Source: an uncultured Lactococcus sp.
Lineage (GTDB): Bacteria; Bacillota; Bacilli; Lactobacillales; Streptococcaceae
Direction of reading: 5' to 3'
Length of the DNA: 64,000 nt
Assembly (NCBI RefSeq): GCF_934191625.1
Contig: NZ_CAKPUG010000001.1
Coordinates: 620,001-684,000 of the forward strand
The notes below the pieces were generated by a model. That model saw nothing but the letters and a program-made list of their open reading frames with translations, had not been told where the DNA came from and searched no databases. Made by a program: the position numbers and the translations under genes. Below, piece after piece: positions 34,701 to 46,523 of this stretch (position 1 is the stretch's first letter; each line of letters starts with the position of its first letter).

Positions 34701-34894
34701 ACATTCGTCAAGGTCGTGTTCAAGCTATTGTCAATACTATGGGCAGCAAGCGCGTATCAACACGAGAAACGGACGGTTTCCTCATACGACAAGAAGCTAT
34801 CAGTCGTGGAATTCCACTTTTTACAGCTTTAGACACAGCAGAAGCCATCCTTCGTGTGATGGAGAGTCGCTCATTTACAATGAATGTAATTTAA
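31709..34894 (+). CDS. carB: Carbamoyl-phosphate synthase large subunit
   Basis: A 1061-residue enzyme making carbamoyl phosphate from bicarbonate, ATP and the ammonia provided by CarA, for pyrimidine and arginine synthesis. Two homologous ATP-grasp halves (about 1-400 and 550-930; [14 protein letters not shown] and [14 protein letters not shown] mark each start), an oligomerisation domain between them, and a C-terminal allosteric MGS-like domain (about 930-1061). The start at 31709 follows ATGAGGAG at the right distance; the longer frame would run through the leader. carA is not adjacent, as in L. lactis where carB stands alone. Confidence 0.98.
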   Translation: MPKRTDIKKIMIIGSGPIVIGQAAEFDYAGTQACLALKEEGYQVILVNSNPATIMTDREIADKVYIEPITLEFVSKILRKERPDALLPTLGGQTGLNMAMELAESGILKELSVELLGTKLSAIDRAEDRELFKELCESIGEPLCESEIATTVDEAVAQAKEIGYPIIVRPAFTMGGTGGGICDNETDLREVVANGLKLSPVTQCLIEKSIAGYKEIEYEVMRDSADNAIVVCNMENFDPVGIHTGDSIVFAPSQTLSDVEYQLLRDASLKIIRALKIEGGCNVQLALDPHSYKYYVIEVNPRVSRSSALASKATGYPIAKMSAKIAVGMTLDEIINPVTNTTYAMFEPALDYVVSKIARFPFDKFENGDRNLGTQMKATGEVMAIGRNIEESLLKAVRSLEIGVSHNRLEGVEEVTEDFLYEKIIKAQDDRLFYISEAIRRGIPIEEIAALSKIDIFFLDKLLHIVEIEKELELNVFEPEILKIAKKNGFSDKEIARLWNVSEAEVRRRRKDSEIIPVYKMVDTCAAEFESRTPYFYSSYAWENESVKSEKEKILVLGSGPIRIGQGVEFDYATVHSVKAIQALGYEAIIVNSNPETVSTDFSISDKLYFEPLTFEDVMNIIDLEKPKGVIVQFGGQTAINLAEPLEKAGVPILGTQVADLERAEDRDSFEKALSDLDIPQPPGATATNEEEAVANAEKIGYPVLLRPSFVLGGRAMEIIDNEADLRNYMNRAVKASPEHPVLVDSYLTGQECEVDAICDGKDVLLPGIMEHIERAGVHSGDSMAVYPPQTFSPEIIETIVDYTKRLAEGLNCIGMMNIQFVIHEEKVYVIEVNPRASRTVPFLSKVTGIPMAQLATQMILGKKLADLGYESGLAPESELVHIKAPVFSFSKLAKVDSLLGPEMKSTGEVMGSDATLEKALYKSFEASKLHMADHGSILFTVADEDKAESLEMAKRFANIGYSLVATSGTAQYLKNAGLYVREVGKVTESSEDTVIDDIRQGRVQAIVNTMGSKRVSTRETDGFLIRQEAISRGIPLFTALDTAEAILRVMESRSFTMNVI

Positions 34895-34896
34895 AT

Positions 34897-34922
34897 AAAA
34901 AAGCAGTCCAGTACTGCTTTTT
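34897..34922 (+). terminator. Terminator of carB
   Basis: AAAAAGCAGT and ACTGCTTTTT with loop CCAGT. Confidence 0.88.
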
Positions 34923-34965
34923 AAGTATTATTTTCTTCATAGCAAGTGCGAAGCTGGAACAGTTT

Positions 34966-34974
34966 TGGTACAAT
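34966..34974 (+). promoter_or_regulatory. Extended -10 promoter of rluE (leaderless layout)
   Basis: TGGTACAAT ends at 34974. The ATG lies at 34982, 7 bases later (AGAGGGG between). Confidence 0.65.
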
Positions 34975-34981
34975 AGAGGGG

Positions 34982-35515
34982 ATGATATTACTATTTAATA
35001 AACCCTTTAACGTACTTACCAAATTTACTGATACTGAAAATCGTAAAACATTGAAAGATTATATAGATATTCCTAATGTGTATGCAGCTGGACGCTTAGA
35101 TAAAGACAGTGAAGGCTTACTTTTACTGACGGATGATGGAAAGTTAAATCATAAATTAACTGATCCTAAATCTAAGGCTTATAAAACCTATCTTGTACAG
35201 GTGGAGGGAGAGTTTACTGAAGCAGCAGCTCAAAAATTGCGTGAAGGAGTTTTGCTTAAAGACGGCAAAACACTTCCAGCGAAAGTTAGAATAGTTTCAG
35301 AGCCGGAATGGCTGTGGGAAAGAACGCCACCAATTCGTGAGAGAAAATCTATCCCCACAAGTTGGGTCGAACTTTCCATCAAAGAAGGTAAAAATCGTCA
35401 AGTGCGTCGAATGACTGCTCATGTCGGTTTTCCAACTTTACGCTTAATCCGTACAAAAATTGGAAATTATGAATTGGGGGAACTTCCTTCTGGAGAGTAT
35501 AAGATAATAAAGTAA
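34982..35515 (+). CDS. rluE: 23S rRNA pseudouridine synthase RluE-type
   Basis: A 177-residue RsuA-family pseudouridine synthase without the N-terminal S4 domain. The catalytic Asp40 lies in [14 protein letters not shown]. The segment [21 protein letters not shown] and [20 protein letters not shown] agree closely with E. coli RluE, which modifies U2457 of 23S rRNA. The start [12 protein letters not shown] is set by the family start; the frame extends upstream to 34946, but that ATG lies before the promoter. Leaderless mRNA predicted. Confidence 0.9.
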   Translation: MILLFNKPFNVLTKFTDTENRKTLKDYIDIPNVYAAGRLDKDSEGLLLLTDDGKLNHKLTDPKSKAYKTYLVQVEGEFTEAAAQKLREGVLLKDGKTLPAKVRIVSEPEWLWERTPPIRERKSIPTSWVELSIKEGKNRQVRRMTAHVGFPTLRLIRTKIGNYELGELPSGEYKIIK

Positions 35516-35541
35516 AAAAAAAGAGCAATTGCTCTTTTTTT
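35514..35541. terminator. Bidirectional terminator between rluE and the ydj-like operon
   Basis: AAAAAGAGCAATTGCTCTTT is a perfect palindrome with A and T tracts on either side. Confidence 0.88.
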
Positions 35542-35548
35542 ACTTTTA

Positions 35549-36346
35549 TTAAAAGCTGCGTCCTCCGCCAGAACCTCCTCCACCAGAGAAGCCACCTCCA
35601 CTAGAATTATTATTTCTAGGAATGCGACGTGTTGTAATAAAGGAGTTGACCAGTGTATCGCTACGTTTGGAGAGATTTAATTTTCCATTCTCTTGATAAC
35701 CATAGTTCCAGTGCGCGCCCATTTTTAGTTGGTAGCGTGAAACCAGAATAATAACAAAGGCGCCAGCAGAGATGAGTGCAAGGATAAAGGCGATTAGAAT
35801 ATAAGCAGGTCGGAAGGAACGGTGAAAAGTAACTGCTCCCGTTTGTGAGTCAACCGTATATTTTCGCCCTCCTGGGATTCCTTGTTCATAATAATGAGTA
35901 ACTTGTGCATAGAAACTTTCTATAGCTTGTTGATAACTCCCATCGGATAATTGTGGCTGCACGATATCTAATATTGAATCAATCCGAGAAGACGTAATGT
36001 AATATTTTAAGTTTCCTGTTGCCCAGATATAAATCTCTCGTTGCGCCATATCAATTAATAAGACGATACCATTATTACCTTGTCCTACTTTCTGAGCTAA
36101 ATAATTAACCGCAAATTCTTTGGGCGATTCAGTATTCTTCGTTGTAGTGACTACAAAAATACCAGCTTTAGTCTGATTGGCTAGGAGCTCAGCCTCTTGT
36201 TGAAGAGATTGTGTGGAGCTACTCAAGAGACCAGCCTGATCATCAATTCCTACTTGCTGAGCAAAACTCTTTTTAGAAAATGTAAACAAAGTGAACAGTG
36301 TAATTACTGCTAAAAATAGTGATAAAAGTATTCGCTTCTTTTTCAT
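35549..36346 (-). CDS. TPM-domain membrane protein (YdjH-like)
   Basis: A 265-residue protein with an N-terminal signal/anchor (MKKKRILLSLFLAVITLFTLF), an extracellular TPM domain (about 30-160; QAGLLSS, GIVLLIDMAQREIYIW), a membrane helix (about 180-205) and a glycine-rich tail ending SGGGFSGGGGSGGGRSF. In B. subtilis the related YdjH works with YdjG and the SPFH protein YdjI under membrane stress. The ATG at 36346 overlaps the stop of the zinc-ribbon gene (ATGA), so the three genes form one operon. Confidence 0.85.
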   Translation of the reverse strand: MKKKRILLSLFLAVITLFTLFTFSKKSFAQQVGIDDQAGLLSSSTQSLQQEAELLANQTKAGIFVVTTTKNTESPKEFAVNYLAQKVGQGNNGIVLLIDMAQREIYIWATGNLKYYITSSRIDSILDIVQPQLSDGSYQQAIESFYAQVTHYYEQGIPGGRKYTVDSQTGAVTFHRSFRPAYILIAFILALISAGAFVIILVSRYQLKMGAHWNYGYQENGKLNLSKRSDTLVNSFITTRRIPRNNNSSGGGFSGGGGSGGGRSF

Positions 36347-37443
36347 GAGACAAACCACCCCACAATCACTCCAAGAATAAGCACAGTGATAAAAATAAGA
36401 AGTGCAACTAGAGAGATTTTCATTTTATCTACAGGAAGGATACCAGCTGTTTTACCTGTTTGACCATTCATCGCATAATAGAAAAGTTTATCGCTGTTTT
36501 TCTGACGATAAGTCACGAGCCAGAGCGGTAAAAGTACATAGTCACTTTCCAAGTTTTTGATATTTTGTTGAGATTGGATACTCGTAACAGCAGTATAACC
36601 TTGGATTGTATCACGCATGAGCGCTTCGGAATACTGACGCAATTCACTATCCACTCGTTCTTTGATTTCGGAATACTCAATGTCTCTTTTTTCAGTTAAA
36701 AAACCCGAGAGATACTGGTTCTTGAAAGACACCGCCTTGGATAAATCAAAAGGTTGAACGGCACCGACCATTTTTTCAGGTTCATTTTTTTTCAAAGCAT
36801 TTTTAACTAAATCTTGAAATTTACTATTTCCTTCTCGAATAATTTGGTATTGTTTGGTTTCTGTATATTCCAAATCTCCCACAATCCAGACACGGATTCT
36901 ATTGGCACGTGCCTGCAACTGGCCTTCTAAATCAGCACCAACCACCCAATAAGGAAAATAGACGCCTTGTAGTTGCTTGATTTGCTTTTTATCAAAAAAA
37001 TCTTTTGGGACAAATTTCTTCTTTCCTACCCAGTCAAGGAAAGCTTTTTCAGCGTCCTTTTGTTCAATCTGAAAGGGTAAAACTTTTTCTGGGAGAAATT
37101 TCCCAGATAAACGCTCTGAAAGCACAACCGGGTTGTGACAATAATAACAGAAAGTAGAAGCTGTAGTGGCTTCGGTCACGATTTCGGCGCCACAAGATGG
37201 ACAAACAAAGAGCCCTACTTGGTCGTCAACTGGTGTTTCTACATTATTAACTTCCGGAGCAATATCTGAAACATTTTCTTCTGATATTCCCTTATCTTCT
37301 TGCTTGGCTTCAAAGGCAGTAACTTCCTCCTCTGTAAAGGTAGACAAGCAGTACTGACAATGAAACTTTTGACTCTTAGGATCAAATAAGAGGGGGCCGC
37401 CACAGTTAGGACAGAGATGAGTGAGAACCTTTGACTGGCTCAT
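36343..37443 (-). CDS. Zinc-ribbon membrane protein (YdjG-like)
   Basis: A 366-residue protein. Two zinc ribbons sit near the N terminus: CPNCGG...CQYC (about 11-34) and CPSCGA...CYYC (about 77-100). A soluble middle domain (about 110-335) follows, with one C-terminal membrane helix (about 340-362; LVALLIFITVLILGVIVGWF). Related B. subtilis YdjG pairs with YdjH at the membrane and recruits the SPFH protein. It overlaps the TPM gene by 4 bases and lies 21 bases after the SPFH gene. Confidence 0.83.
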   Translation of the reverse strand: MSQSKVLTHLCPNCGGPLLFDPKSQKFHCQYCLSTFTEEEVTAFEAKQEDKGISEENVSDIAPEVNNVETPVDDQVGLFVCPSCGAEIVTEATTASTFCYYCHNPVVLSERLSGKFLPEKVLPFQIEQKDAEKAFLDWVGKKKFVPKDFFDKKQIKQLQGVYFPYWVVGADLEGQLQARANRIRVWIVGDLEYTETKQYQIIREGNSKFQDLVKNALKKNEPEKMVGAVQPFDLSKAVSFKNQYLSGFLTEKRDIEYSEIKERVDSELRQYSEALMRDTIQGYTAVTSIQSQQNIKNLESDYVLLPLWLVTYRQKNSDKLFYYAMNGQTGKTAGILPVDKMKISLVALLIFITVLILGVIVGWFVS

Positions 37444-37464
37444 AATTTACCTCTTTTCTGAATT

Positions 37465-38694
37465 TTATAAAGGTTTAGCAACGAATGGTTGCCCACATTC
37501 TGGACAGAATTTTGGCACACCATTTGCTAAATTAACGATCGCATTACAAGCTGAACAAGCCATTTCAATCTTTAAGTTAGCTGTTGCTTCAGGTTTTTTC
37601 TCACCACAGTTTGAACAGAATTTTCCAGCGTTTTCAGTACCACAGTTTGAACATGTCCATGTATCTCCTGTTTTTGTTGTAGTCTTTTCTTGTTGAGCAA
37701 TTTGGGCTTGATTTGATGCACTAGCTTGACCAAGGACATCGCCCGCTTGATTCATTCCCATGCCCATTCCCATAAAGGCTTGCATGGCACCACCAGTATT
37801 GCTCCCAGCTGCTTCAATACCGCGTGCGACAGCTCCTTGCATATATCCTTCACGCACACTTGGATCACCTAGCATTGCACCTTGATTACGCATATTGATT
37901 AATTTTTGACTGTCATCCGTATAGCTGATTGAGCTTACAGCGACAGCGACTACTTCGATACCACGAAGTTTGCGCCACTCCTCATCAAGTGTATCTGCCA
38001 TATATTTTGAAAGTTCAACAGATTTAGAGGGGAGGAAGGAAACACGCTCACCTTGGGCAGAGTAAAGGTTGATTGATGTGTTCAATGCTGTTAAGAATTC
38101 TTGGAGATACTGTTCATTAATATCTGAAATTTCAACTTGAGTTTGATTTTTAGGAATGGCATTAGCATAGAATAAGATAGGATCTGTAATTCTTATCGAA
38201 TATGTTCCATGTGTACGGAGAAAGAGCTCCGCATTGTAAAAGTTATCAAAATATTGCAAGGGTGTCGCTGTCCCAAATTTAATGCCTTTGATTTCTTGAA
38301 GGTTAATATAGTAAACTTCTTGCTTTTGAGGTGTTACACCCCCAAATTTAAAACGGAAGAAGGCTTCTTGCACAGATTCTTTAAGTCCGCCGTTAAACAT
38401 TGAAGGTGCAGTATCATTTTTGACCGTATAATAACCTTCCTCAGCGGTATAGTCAATAATTTTTCCGCCATCAACGAGAAGCATCATCATATTAGGATAA
38501 ACATGCACGACCGAACCATCAGTGATGACATCAGAAGTACCTTTACGATTACTCCCACGTTTATCGTCTTTGCGCACCATAACACCTTTTGTCATTACGG
38601 TTTGATCAGACATATCTTCGGGTTCGATAACCTCAAGCCATTGATCTGCTAAAGTTCCTCCGAGGCTACTTGTTGCTGCTTTAATGATACCCAT
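37465..38694 (-). CDS. SPFH-domain protein with C-terminal zinc ribbons (YdjI-like)
   Basis: A 409-residue cytoplasmic SPFH (virion-core-like) protein. The SPFH domain covers about 25-285. An Ala/Gly/Met-rich stretch (AMQAFMGMGMGMNQAG) links it to two zinc ribbons: CSNCGTENAGKFCSNCG (about 346-362) and CSACNAIV...CPECGQPF (about 380-405). It matches YdjI of B. subtilis, which forms flotillin-like foci upon membrane stress. First gene of the operon, with an extended -10 promoter and a CAGGAG site. The pspA gene that leads this operon in B. subtilis is absent here. Confidence 0.88.
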   Translation of the reverse strand: MGIIKAATSSLGGTLADQWLEVIEPEDMSDQTVMTKGVMVRKDDKRGSNRKGTSDVITDGSVVHVYPNMMMLLVDGGKIIDYTAEEGYYTVKNDTAPSMFNGGLKESVQEAFFRFKFGGVTPQKQEVYYINLQEIKGIKFGTATPLQYFDNFYNAELFLRTHGTYSIRITDPILFYANAIPKNQTQVEISDINEQYLQEFLTALNTSINLYSAQGERVSFLPSKSVELSKYMADTLDEEWRKLRGIEVVAVAVSSISYTDDSQKLINMRNQGAMLGDPSVREGYMQGAVARGIEAAGSNTGGAMQAFMGMGMGMNQAGDVLGQASASNQAQIAQQEKTTTKTGDTWTCSNCGTENAGKFCSNCGEKKPEATANLKIEMACSACNAIVNLANGVPKFCPECGQPFVAKPL

Positions 38695-38729
38695 ATTTTT
38701 CTCCTGTCTTTGTTTAATTACACGCTTTC

Positions 38730-38738
38730 ATTATACCA
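38730..38738 (-). promoter_or_regulatory. Extended -10 promoter of the ydjI-like operon
   Basis: On the minus strand TGGTATAAT, 35 bases before the start. Directly after it TGAAAGCGTGTAAT resembles a cre site with two mismatches. Confidence 0.65.
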
Positions 38739-38784
38739 TAGAAAGAAAGGAAATTTTTACAACTTGAGTAGGATTTATTGATTC

Positions 38785-38955
38785 TTGTAATTCCTTGAAA
38801 TTTAGGTTATAATACTTTAAAACCTTTAACTTAGTCCAGAGAGACTAGCAAGGATACGATAAATTATATCCCCTTTATTACGCATAATTTTTGAGCGTTT
38901 GAAAAGGATGATAGACGCTTTTTGTACACCTGCAGTCCATCTGCAGGTGTTTTTT
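38785..38955 (+). promoter_or_regulatory. Promoter and PyrR-type attenuator of pyrK-pyrDB-pyrF
   Basis: TTGTAA (38785-38790) and TATAAT (38808-38813) with a 17-base spacer. The PyrR-binding element AGTCCAGAGAGACTAGCAAG begins at 38833. The intrinsic terminator is ACACCTGCA (38926-38934) with TGCAGGTGT (38942-38950) and a T run. The arrangement matches that in front of carB. Confidence 0.92.
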
Positions 38956-39193
38956 CTTCTTCTTTTAATTTAATGTACTGCCACTCATTGTGCCCAATAG
39001 AGCAATGTGTGATGGAAAAGCTTTAAGTCATTCCTAAACATATTATTTAGAAGAAAAATATCCCTATAATTTCTCCACGTTATAGAGATTACCAGAAGAA
39101 GAGAATGAAAAATTGTAAAGAGATTTTTACATAAAGAATTCTTGACCTGCAGCATTGATTGACTAAAAATTCGTTTAATAAAAAGGAGGAGTA

Positions 39194-41626
<2,433 letters not shown>

Positions 41627-41631
41627 TAAAG

Positions 41632-41660
41632 AAAAATCTCTGATTTAATCAGAGATTTTT
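41632..41660. terminator. Bidirectional terminator between pyrF and rsmG
   Basis: AAAAATCTCTGATT and its complement form a near-perfect hairpin with A and T tracts. The right end touches the rsmG stop codon. Confidence 0.92.
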
Positions 41661-42372
41661 AAAGTGGTTTTTTATTTGGGATACCCGCTTTACGTGGGTA
41701 TTTTTTTGGTGTTTCTTTTTTCTTCTCAATGATAGCAATATGTCGTTCGTCGCCATTTGGAAGTTGATAATCAATTTGTTCGATAAACTTGCTCCCTAAG
41801 ATGGCAATTGCATGTTTAGCCTCAGAAAGTTCCTCATCAAATTTGGCAGCTTTAAGCGATAAAAGTTGCCCATTTTTCTTTAAGAAAGGGATAGTGAGTT
41901 CGGAGAGCACACTGAGACGCGCAACTGCGCGTGCTGTAACGATATCAAACTGTGCGCGGTAGAGAGGATTTTGTCCAAAATCCTCAGCACGGCCATGCAA
42001 TAAAGTAATATGTTCTAAGTGTAACTCCTTTGATAAAAGAGATAAGAAGTTGATTCGTTTGTTAAGTGAATCAATAATAGTTACTTGCAACTCTGGGAAA
42101 ATAATTTTCATTGGCAAACTAGGAAAGCCTGCTCCGGCACCGATATCAAGGATTTTTATCGGCTCATTTTGAATGAGCTTGTAGAGGATTGGCGCAATAG
42201 AATCATAGAAATGTTTGAGAAAAACCTCTTTTTTCTCTGTAATTGCCGTAAGATTAATTTTTTCATTCCATTCAATAAGAAACTCAAAATAGCATTCAAA
42301 TTGTTTTTGTTGTTGTTCACTTAAATAAATATCAAACTTTTCAAGTTGCGCATAAAATTCTTCAGGTGTCAT
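41659..42372 (-). CDS. rsmG: 16S rRNA (guanine-527-N7)-methyltransferase
   Basis: A 237-residue SAM-dependent methyltransferase (GidB). The SAM motif is [17 protein letters not shown]. Other parts follow the family ([20 protein letters not shown]). Basic C-terminal tail. Its ATG overlaps the stop of the polyprenyl synthase gene by one base (TAATG on the minus strand), so it ends that operon. Confidence 0.96.
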   Translation of the reverse strand: MTPEEFYAQLEKFDIYLSEQQQKQFECYFEFLIEWNEKINLTAITEKKEVFLKHFYDSIAPILYKLIQNEPIKILDIGAGAGFPSLPMKIIFPELQVTIIDSLNKRINFLSLLSKELHLEHITLLHGRAEDFGQNPLYRAQFDIVTARAVARLSVLSELTIPFLKKNGQLLSLKAAKFDEELSEAKHAIAILGSKFIEQIDYQLPNGDERHIAIIEKKKETPKKYPRKAGIPNKKPL

Positions 42373-43331
42373 TATAAATTCCGTTCCAAAAGTTTTTTTG
42401 TAACACTGTTGATGTTATCACGTGTTTGGCCCTCAGGTAGTTTGTTAATTAGACTGAGCGCTTGATTTGTATAGTATTGAGCGAGTTCTTTAGTTTTAGT
42501 TAGTGCTCCAGAGCTTTGAATGAAGCTGTAAACATCTTCAAATTGTTCTTTTTGTATCAAAGATTTTACATGATGGTGATCAATTTCTAAAGCAAAAAGA
42601 ACTGGGGCAGAAAAGATGCCTTGCTTAATGTCTTCATGTACAGGTTTACCAAGGGTTTGACTATCGCTGGCGTAGTCAAGATAATCATCCATAATTTGGA
42701 AGGCGATACCAATGTCCATGCCAATATTATAGGAAAGCTCAGATAAGTGAACGTCTTGCATAATTAAAGGGGCAATTGAAGATGACATAGCAAAAAGTTC
42801 ACCAGTTTTTCCAGAAATATTTTGAATATAGTCATCCATCGTTTGCTCAAAATCAAAATGTTTGTTGAGTTGACCAAGTTCTCCACCTAAAAGGCGTTCT
42901 ATTGACCCGATATTTTTTGTCAAATTTGGCAAATCAAAAGAATATTTTGACAAAAGTTTAAAAACAGCTACAAATAGATAATCGCCTGCATAAACAGCAA
43001 TTGATGGATCATATTTTTTTGAGAGAGTCTCGACACCACGACGTGTGTCCGCTTGATCAACAATATCATCATGAATAAGTGTCGCAGTATGCAACATCTC
43101 GACGCTTGCAGCAAGAGCGATTTTACTTTTGTTATCCATAGTAGTAAAATCGGCAAACATTAATAAATAAGCTGGACGCAGCATTTTTCCACCTGCATCA
43201 AACAGGTCAAAAATGGCTGACTTAATTTCTTTATTTTTAATGCCAACCTGTTGCTTCATCAGCTTTTGAACTTTAATTAAGGAAGATCCTAATTTTGGAT
43301 ATTCTGACCAAATTGTATTTTTTACGTCCAT
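42372..43331 (-). CDS. Polyprenyl diphosphate synthase (menaquinone side chain, DmkB/IspB-like)
   Basis: A 319-residue trans-prenyl transferase. The two aspartate-rich motifs are [15 protein letters not shown] (FARM) and [14 protein letters not shown] (SARM). It lengthens farnesyl diphosphate with isopentenyl units for the menaquinone tail. The neighbours eetB and eetA suggest that it serves the (demethyl)menaquinone pool used in extracellular electron transfer, as DmkB does in Listeria. The start overlaps the eetB end by 10 bases. Confidence 0.9.
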   Translation of the reverse strand: MDVKNTIWSEYPKLGSSLIKVQKLMKQQVGIKNKEIKSAIFDLFDAGGKMLRPAYLLMFADFTTMDNKSKIALAASVEMLHTATLIHDDIVDQADTRRGVETLSKKYDPSIAVYAGDYLFVAVFKLLSKYSFDLPNLTKNIGSIERLLGGELGQLNKHFDFEQTMDDYIQNISGKTGELFAMSSSIAPLIMQDVHLSELSYNIGMDIGIAFQIMDDYLDYASDSQTLGKPVHEDIKQGIFSAPVLFALEIDHHHVKSLIQKEQFEDVYSFIQSSGALTKTKELAQYYTNQALSLINKLPEGQTRDNINSVTKKLLERNL

Positions 43332-43852
43332 TTTTTACTTTCTTTAATAAATAATAACTGAATTGGTGCTACACGCTGAATGAGTTGGTTGCCTCCAACG
43401 CCAATGGCAAAACCTGCGAGCATACCGAAAAAAGAGAGCCATGGTAAATAAAGCATTACTGAGCTTGTTCCTGTGATAAATGAGGCAACAAGTAGTTGCC
43501 CTAGATTGTGAAAGAATCCCCCGACAACAGAAATACCAATGAGAGAGACTCGCTTGGGGCCTAATTGTTTCATGAGGTACATGGCTAAGAGGCTTAAAAT
43601 AGCTCCTGCTGCAGAGTAGATTACTACAGAGATACCTGTGAACAAAGCGGTAATTAGTAAGCGCAAAACTTGCATTGTCCAAACTTTACGCCAATCTAAG
43701 GTGAAAATCGCAATAATCATTACCAGATTAGCTAGGCCAATTTTGGCGCCCGGAGCAAAAGCAAAGAAGGAGGGGATCCAGCTTTCAAAAATGCCCATAA
43801 CAACAGCTACTGCAGTAAGAAGTGCCACATAAATATTTTCTTTTACATTCAT
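43322..43852 (-). CDS. eetB: Gx transporter/heptaprenyl synthase component I family membrane protein (EetB-like)
   Basis: A 176-residue membrane protein with five to six helices belonging to the family annotated as heptaprenyl diphosphate synthase component I or Gx transporter. Typical parts are SWIPSFFAFAPGAKIGLANLV and VGGFFHNLGQLLVA. In Listeria and lactobacilli the homologue (EetB) lies next to EetA and a prenyl synthase and is needed for extracellular electron transfer. The exact role is unknown. The gene lies between eetA and the synthase with small overlaps on both sides. Confidence 0.82.
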   Translation of the reverse strand: MNVKENIYVALLTAVAVVMGIFESWIPSFFAFAPGAKIGLANLVMIIAIFTLDWRKVWTMQVLRLLITALFTGISVVIYSAAGAILSLLAMYLMKQLGPKRVSLIGISVVGGFFHNLGQLLVASFITGTSSVMLYLPWLSFFGMLAGFAIGVGGNQLIQRVAPIQLLFIKESKKWT

Positions 43853-44235
43853 CCGCTATAATCCACTCCAGATTCTGATTGATCTCCAATGATTTGAATG
43901 ACTAAATCATGAGGTAAGCAAACGATAGTATCGTTAACTTTTGAAATAAAGCCCCGCTGTACATCAATTTGATCACGACAAGAAGCTTTAACAACGGCAA
44001 TTGCTCCATCCCTTACCTCTATTTCATTGTAATCCCCATCCTCAGAGCGATAAGTCCAGCGCTGATTTTTGCTTAAATCAAATGTTTTAATCACTTTCCC
44101 TTGTACACGTAATTGGGCCTTTGTCCCGGAGCTATTGTGAGGCAGAAGAAAAAAAACAGAAAAAGAAGCACAAAATAAGGCAAGAATAATGATAATATCC
44201 AGAGCTTTAATCTTGATTTCTTTGAAAAATTTCAT
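43849..44235 (-). CDS. eetA: NusG domain II membrane-anchored protein (EetA-like)
   Basis: A 128-residue protein with one N-terminal membrane helix (IIIILALFCASFSVFFLLP) and an external NusG-II (DUF1312) domain: VQGKVIKTFDLSKN, IEVRDGAIAVVKASCRDQIDVQRGFI split here, and CLPHDLVIQI. The two Cys are typical of the family. EetA homologues belong to flavin-based extracellular electron transfer. The start is the second ATG (44235); an ATG at 44244 lies inside the -10 region. No leader is expected (see promoter). Confidence 0.82.
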   Translation of the reverse strand: MKFFKEIKIKALDIIIILALFCASFSVFFLLPHNSSGTKAQLRVQGKVIKTFDLSKNQRWTYRSEDGDYNEIEVRDGAIAVVKASCRDQIDVQRGFISKVNDTIVCLPHDLVIQIIGDQSESGVDYSG

Positions 44236-44242
44236 CCCCTCC

Positions 44243-44251
44243 ATGATAGCA
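44243..44251 (-). promoter_or_regulatory. Extended -10 promoter of eetA (leaderless layout)
   Basis: On the minus strand TGCTATCAT is followed by GGAGGGG (7 bases) and then the ATG at 44235. The GGAGGGG would lie upstream of, or at, the expected transcript start. Confidence 0.5.
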
Positions 44252-44313
44252 TAATTTAGGGAAAATAAGAAGCTCGGAATGATTTGTTCTTACGGGAAAA
44301 AGAGGATAAGAAG

Positions 44314-44340
44314 AGCTGTCCAAGTAAATTTTGGACAGCT
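44314..44340 (-). terminator. Hairpin downstream of galU
   Basis: AGCTGTCCAA and TTGGACAGCT form a perfect 10-bp stem just after the galU stop. The T tract is missing, so it may be a weak terminator or a 3'-end stabiliser. Confidence 0.6.
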
Positions 44341-44345
44341 TTGAA

Positions 44346-45272
44346 TTATTTTTCAGTTTTGCTTTCAGTCTTTGAAAGTTCTTCTGCTTTAGCGATGATA
44401 TAATTGTGCAATTCATCTTTAATTTGTGGGTGGTTAAGGCCATATTCGATTGTTGTTTCAACGAAACCAAATTTGTCGCCGACGTCATAACGTTTGCCAG
44501 TAAACTCGTGTGCAAAAACGCGCTGAGTTTTATTTAAAGTCTCAATTGCATCCGTCAATTGGATTTCGTTACCTGCACCAGGCTTTTGTTTTTCTAATAC
44601 TTGGAAAATTTCTGGAGTTAAGAGGTAACGGCCGATGATAGCTAAATCAGAAGGAGCATCTTCCACAGCAGGTTTTTCGACGAATTCTGCAACGTTATAA
44701 AGACCTTTGGAAACTTCACCCTCTGGAGCAATAACACCATATTTGTCTACATCATCATGTGGAACTTTCATTACAGCGATTGTAGAAGCGTGTGTCTTTT
44801 CGTAATCAGAAATCAATTCTTTAGTGAGCGGTGTACCATCGCCCATAATATTCATGAGGTCATCTCCAAGCATTACAACAAAAGGCTCATCTCCAACGAA
44901 GGCTTTTGCTTGAAGAACTGCATGTCCAAGCCCCATAGGGTGACTTTGACGAATGAAGTGAAGATTGATATCAGTAGTTTCTTCGACTAATTTTAAAAGC
45001 TCTGTTTTACCTTTTTCTTTAAGGTTTTGTTCCAGTTCAATATTTGAGTCAAAGTGATCCTCTATAGGACGTTTAGCTTTACCTGTAACGATAAGGATAT
45101 CTTCAATTCCAGATTTTAAAGCTTCTTCAACGATAAATTGAATTGTTGGTTTATCAACGATAGGTAACATTTCTTTTGCAAGAGCTTTAGTGGCTGGTAG
45201 AAAACGTGTACCTAAACCAGCTGCGGGAATAATTGCTTTTCTTACTTTTTGTTTTGAGTTTGTTTTAATCAT
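44346..45272 (-). CDS. galU: UTP-glucose-1-phosphate uridylyltransferase
   Basis: A 308-residue nucleotidyltransferase making UDP-glucose for glycolipids, teichoic acid and polysaccharide. Conserved parts are [30 protein letters not shown] by position 14-43, FVVMLGDDL, and [16 protein letters not shown] precedes the ATG. It lies 24 bases after gpsA on the same strand and is probably co-transcribed with it. Confidence 0.97.
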   Translation of the reverse strand: MIKTNSKQKVRKAIIPAAGLGTRFLPATKALAKEMLPIVDKPTIQFIVEEALKSGIEDILIVTGKAKRPIEDHFDSNIELEQNLKEKGKTELLKLVEETTDINLHFIRQSHPMGLGHAVLQAKAFVGDEPFVVMLGDDLMNIMGDGTPLTKELISDYEKTHASTIAVMKVPHDDVDKYGVIAPEGEVSKGLYNVAEFVEKPAVEDAPSDLAIIGRYLLTPEIFQVLEKQKPGAGNEIQLTDAIETLNKTQRVFAHEFTGKRYDVGDKFGFVETTIEYGLNHPQIKDELHNYIIAKAEELSKTESKTEK

Positions 45273-45295
45273 TTTAAAAATTGGCTCCTTCTAAA

Positions 45296-46315
45296 TTAAA
45301 TACTGAATTCATTTTCAGTACGTGTTTCACGGCGCATAATATCTAAGATACCTTCACGTGCATCCATATTTTCATAAAGTACTTTGTAGATTGTTTCAGT
45401 GATGGGCATATCGATATCCATACTTTGCGCTAATTCGTAAGCTGCTTTTGTTGTTGAAACACCCTCGATAACCATTCCCATATTGGCCTCGATATCCGCA
45501 AGTTTCTCTCCTCGACCAAGAGCATCACCTGCTCGCCAATTACGTGAATGAATCGATGTACCGGTAACAATCAAGTCACCTACGCCTGATAAACCACTAT
45601 ATGTAAGGGGTTGAGCACCCATAGCTACCCCTAAGCGAGTAATTTCAGCTAAACCACGCGTGATGATAGCTGCCTTAGCATTATCTCCAAAACCAAGACC
45701 ATGTAAAGCCCCTGCACCGACAGCAATAATATTTTTTAATGCCCCCGCTGTTTCTACGCCAATAACATCCGTATTGGTATAGAGGCGGAAATAATCGTTA
45801 GAGAAAATTTCTTGGGCGTATTTAGCCGTCTCTAAATCGTTTGAAGCAGCAGAGATTAAAGTTATATCACGTCGAATAGTTTCTTCAGCATGTGAAGGAC
45901 CAGAAACCACAACAATTTCACTTCGGTATTCTTCTGGAATCTCTTCTTCGAGTATTGAAGAGATACGTTCGTGGGTTCCTTGTTCGAGTCCTTTAGATGC
46001 ATGCATAACTGTCACTTTATGTTTTAGAACTTTTGCGACTTGCCGAGCTACTAAACGTGTGACTTTAGTTGGGACAACAAAAAGGATGGCATCGATATCA
46101 GACAAGGCTGCTTCGAGATCTGTATAAGCAGAAATTTTCTGATTCAAAGTAATCCCCTTGAAGTAACGTTCGTTGGTATGCTTTTCATTAATTTCAGCAA
46201 TTTGGTCAACATTGTTTCCCCAAATACGAACTTCATGTCCATTGTCATTAAGAACTTGAGAAAGAGCAGTTCCCCATGATCCAGGGCCGAGCACGGCAAT
46301 TTTTTGTGGATTCAT
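45296..46315 (-). CDS. gpsA: NAD(P)-dependent glycerol-3-phosphate dehydrogenase
   Basis: A 339-residue enzyme reducing dihydroxyacetone phosphate to sn-glycerol-3-phosphate for phospholipid synthesis. It has the dinucleotide fold [13 protein letters not shown], the catalytic lysine region [22 protein letters not shown], and [10 protein letters not shown]. An AAAGGAAAAAA site precedes the ATG. Together with galU it links glycolysis to membrane lipid and glycolipid formation. Confidence 0.97.
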   Translation of the reverse strand: MNPQKIAVLGPGSWGTALSQVLNDNGHEVRIWGNNVDQIAEINEKHTNERYFKGITLNQKISAYTDLEAALSDIDAILFVVPTKVTRLVARQVAKVLKHKVTVMHASKGLEQGTHERISSILEEEIPEEYRSEIVVVSGPSHAEETIRRDITLISAASNDLETAKYAQEIFSNDYFRLYTNTDVIGVETAGALKNIIAVGAGALHGLGFGDNAKAAIITRGLAEITRLGVAMGAQPLTYSGLSGVGDLIVTGTSIHSRNWRAGDALGRGEKLADIEANMGMVIEGVSTTKAAYELAQSMDIDMPITETIYKVLYENMDAREGILDIMRRETRTENEFSI

Positions 46316-46446
46316 ATTTTTTCCTTTACTAATTTATCCTAGCTTATAAAAGCCCAATACATCCTCATTTTACCATAATCTATATTAAAATTCACTGAAA
46401 ACCCCAGCGTGAAAATAAAACAAATACGATATTTTGCTTAAAATAC

Positions 46447-46484
46447 AGTAAACGCTTTTATTTATAGCTCGTTCATTGTATAAT
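46447..46484 (+). promoter_or_regulatory. Promoter with cre-like site upstream of the deaminase gene
   Basis: AGTAAACGCTTTTA (46447-46460) matches the lactococcal cre consensus in 13 of 14 positions and covers the -35 position of a consensus -10 TATAAT (46479-46484). Confidence 0.6.
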
Positions 46485-46523
46485 AAAGCCTAAATCTTTT
46501 ATTATGAAATAAGGAAGGTGAAT

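Noticed and set aside
44314..44340. galU hairpin as a strong terminator
   Set aside because: The stem is perfect, but on the galU strand it is followed by a mixed sequence, not a T tract. Listed with reduced confidence only.
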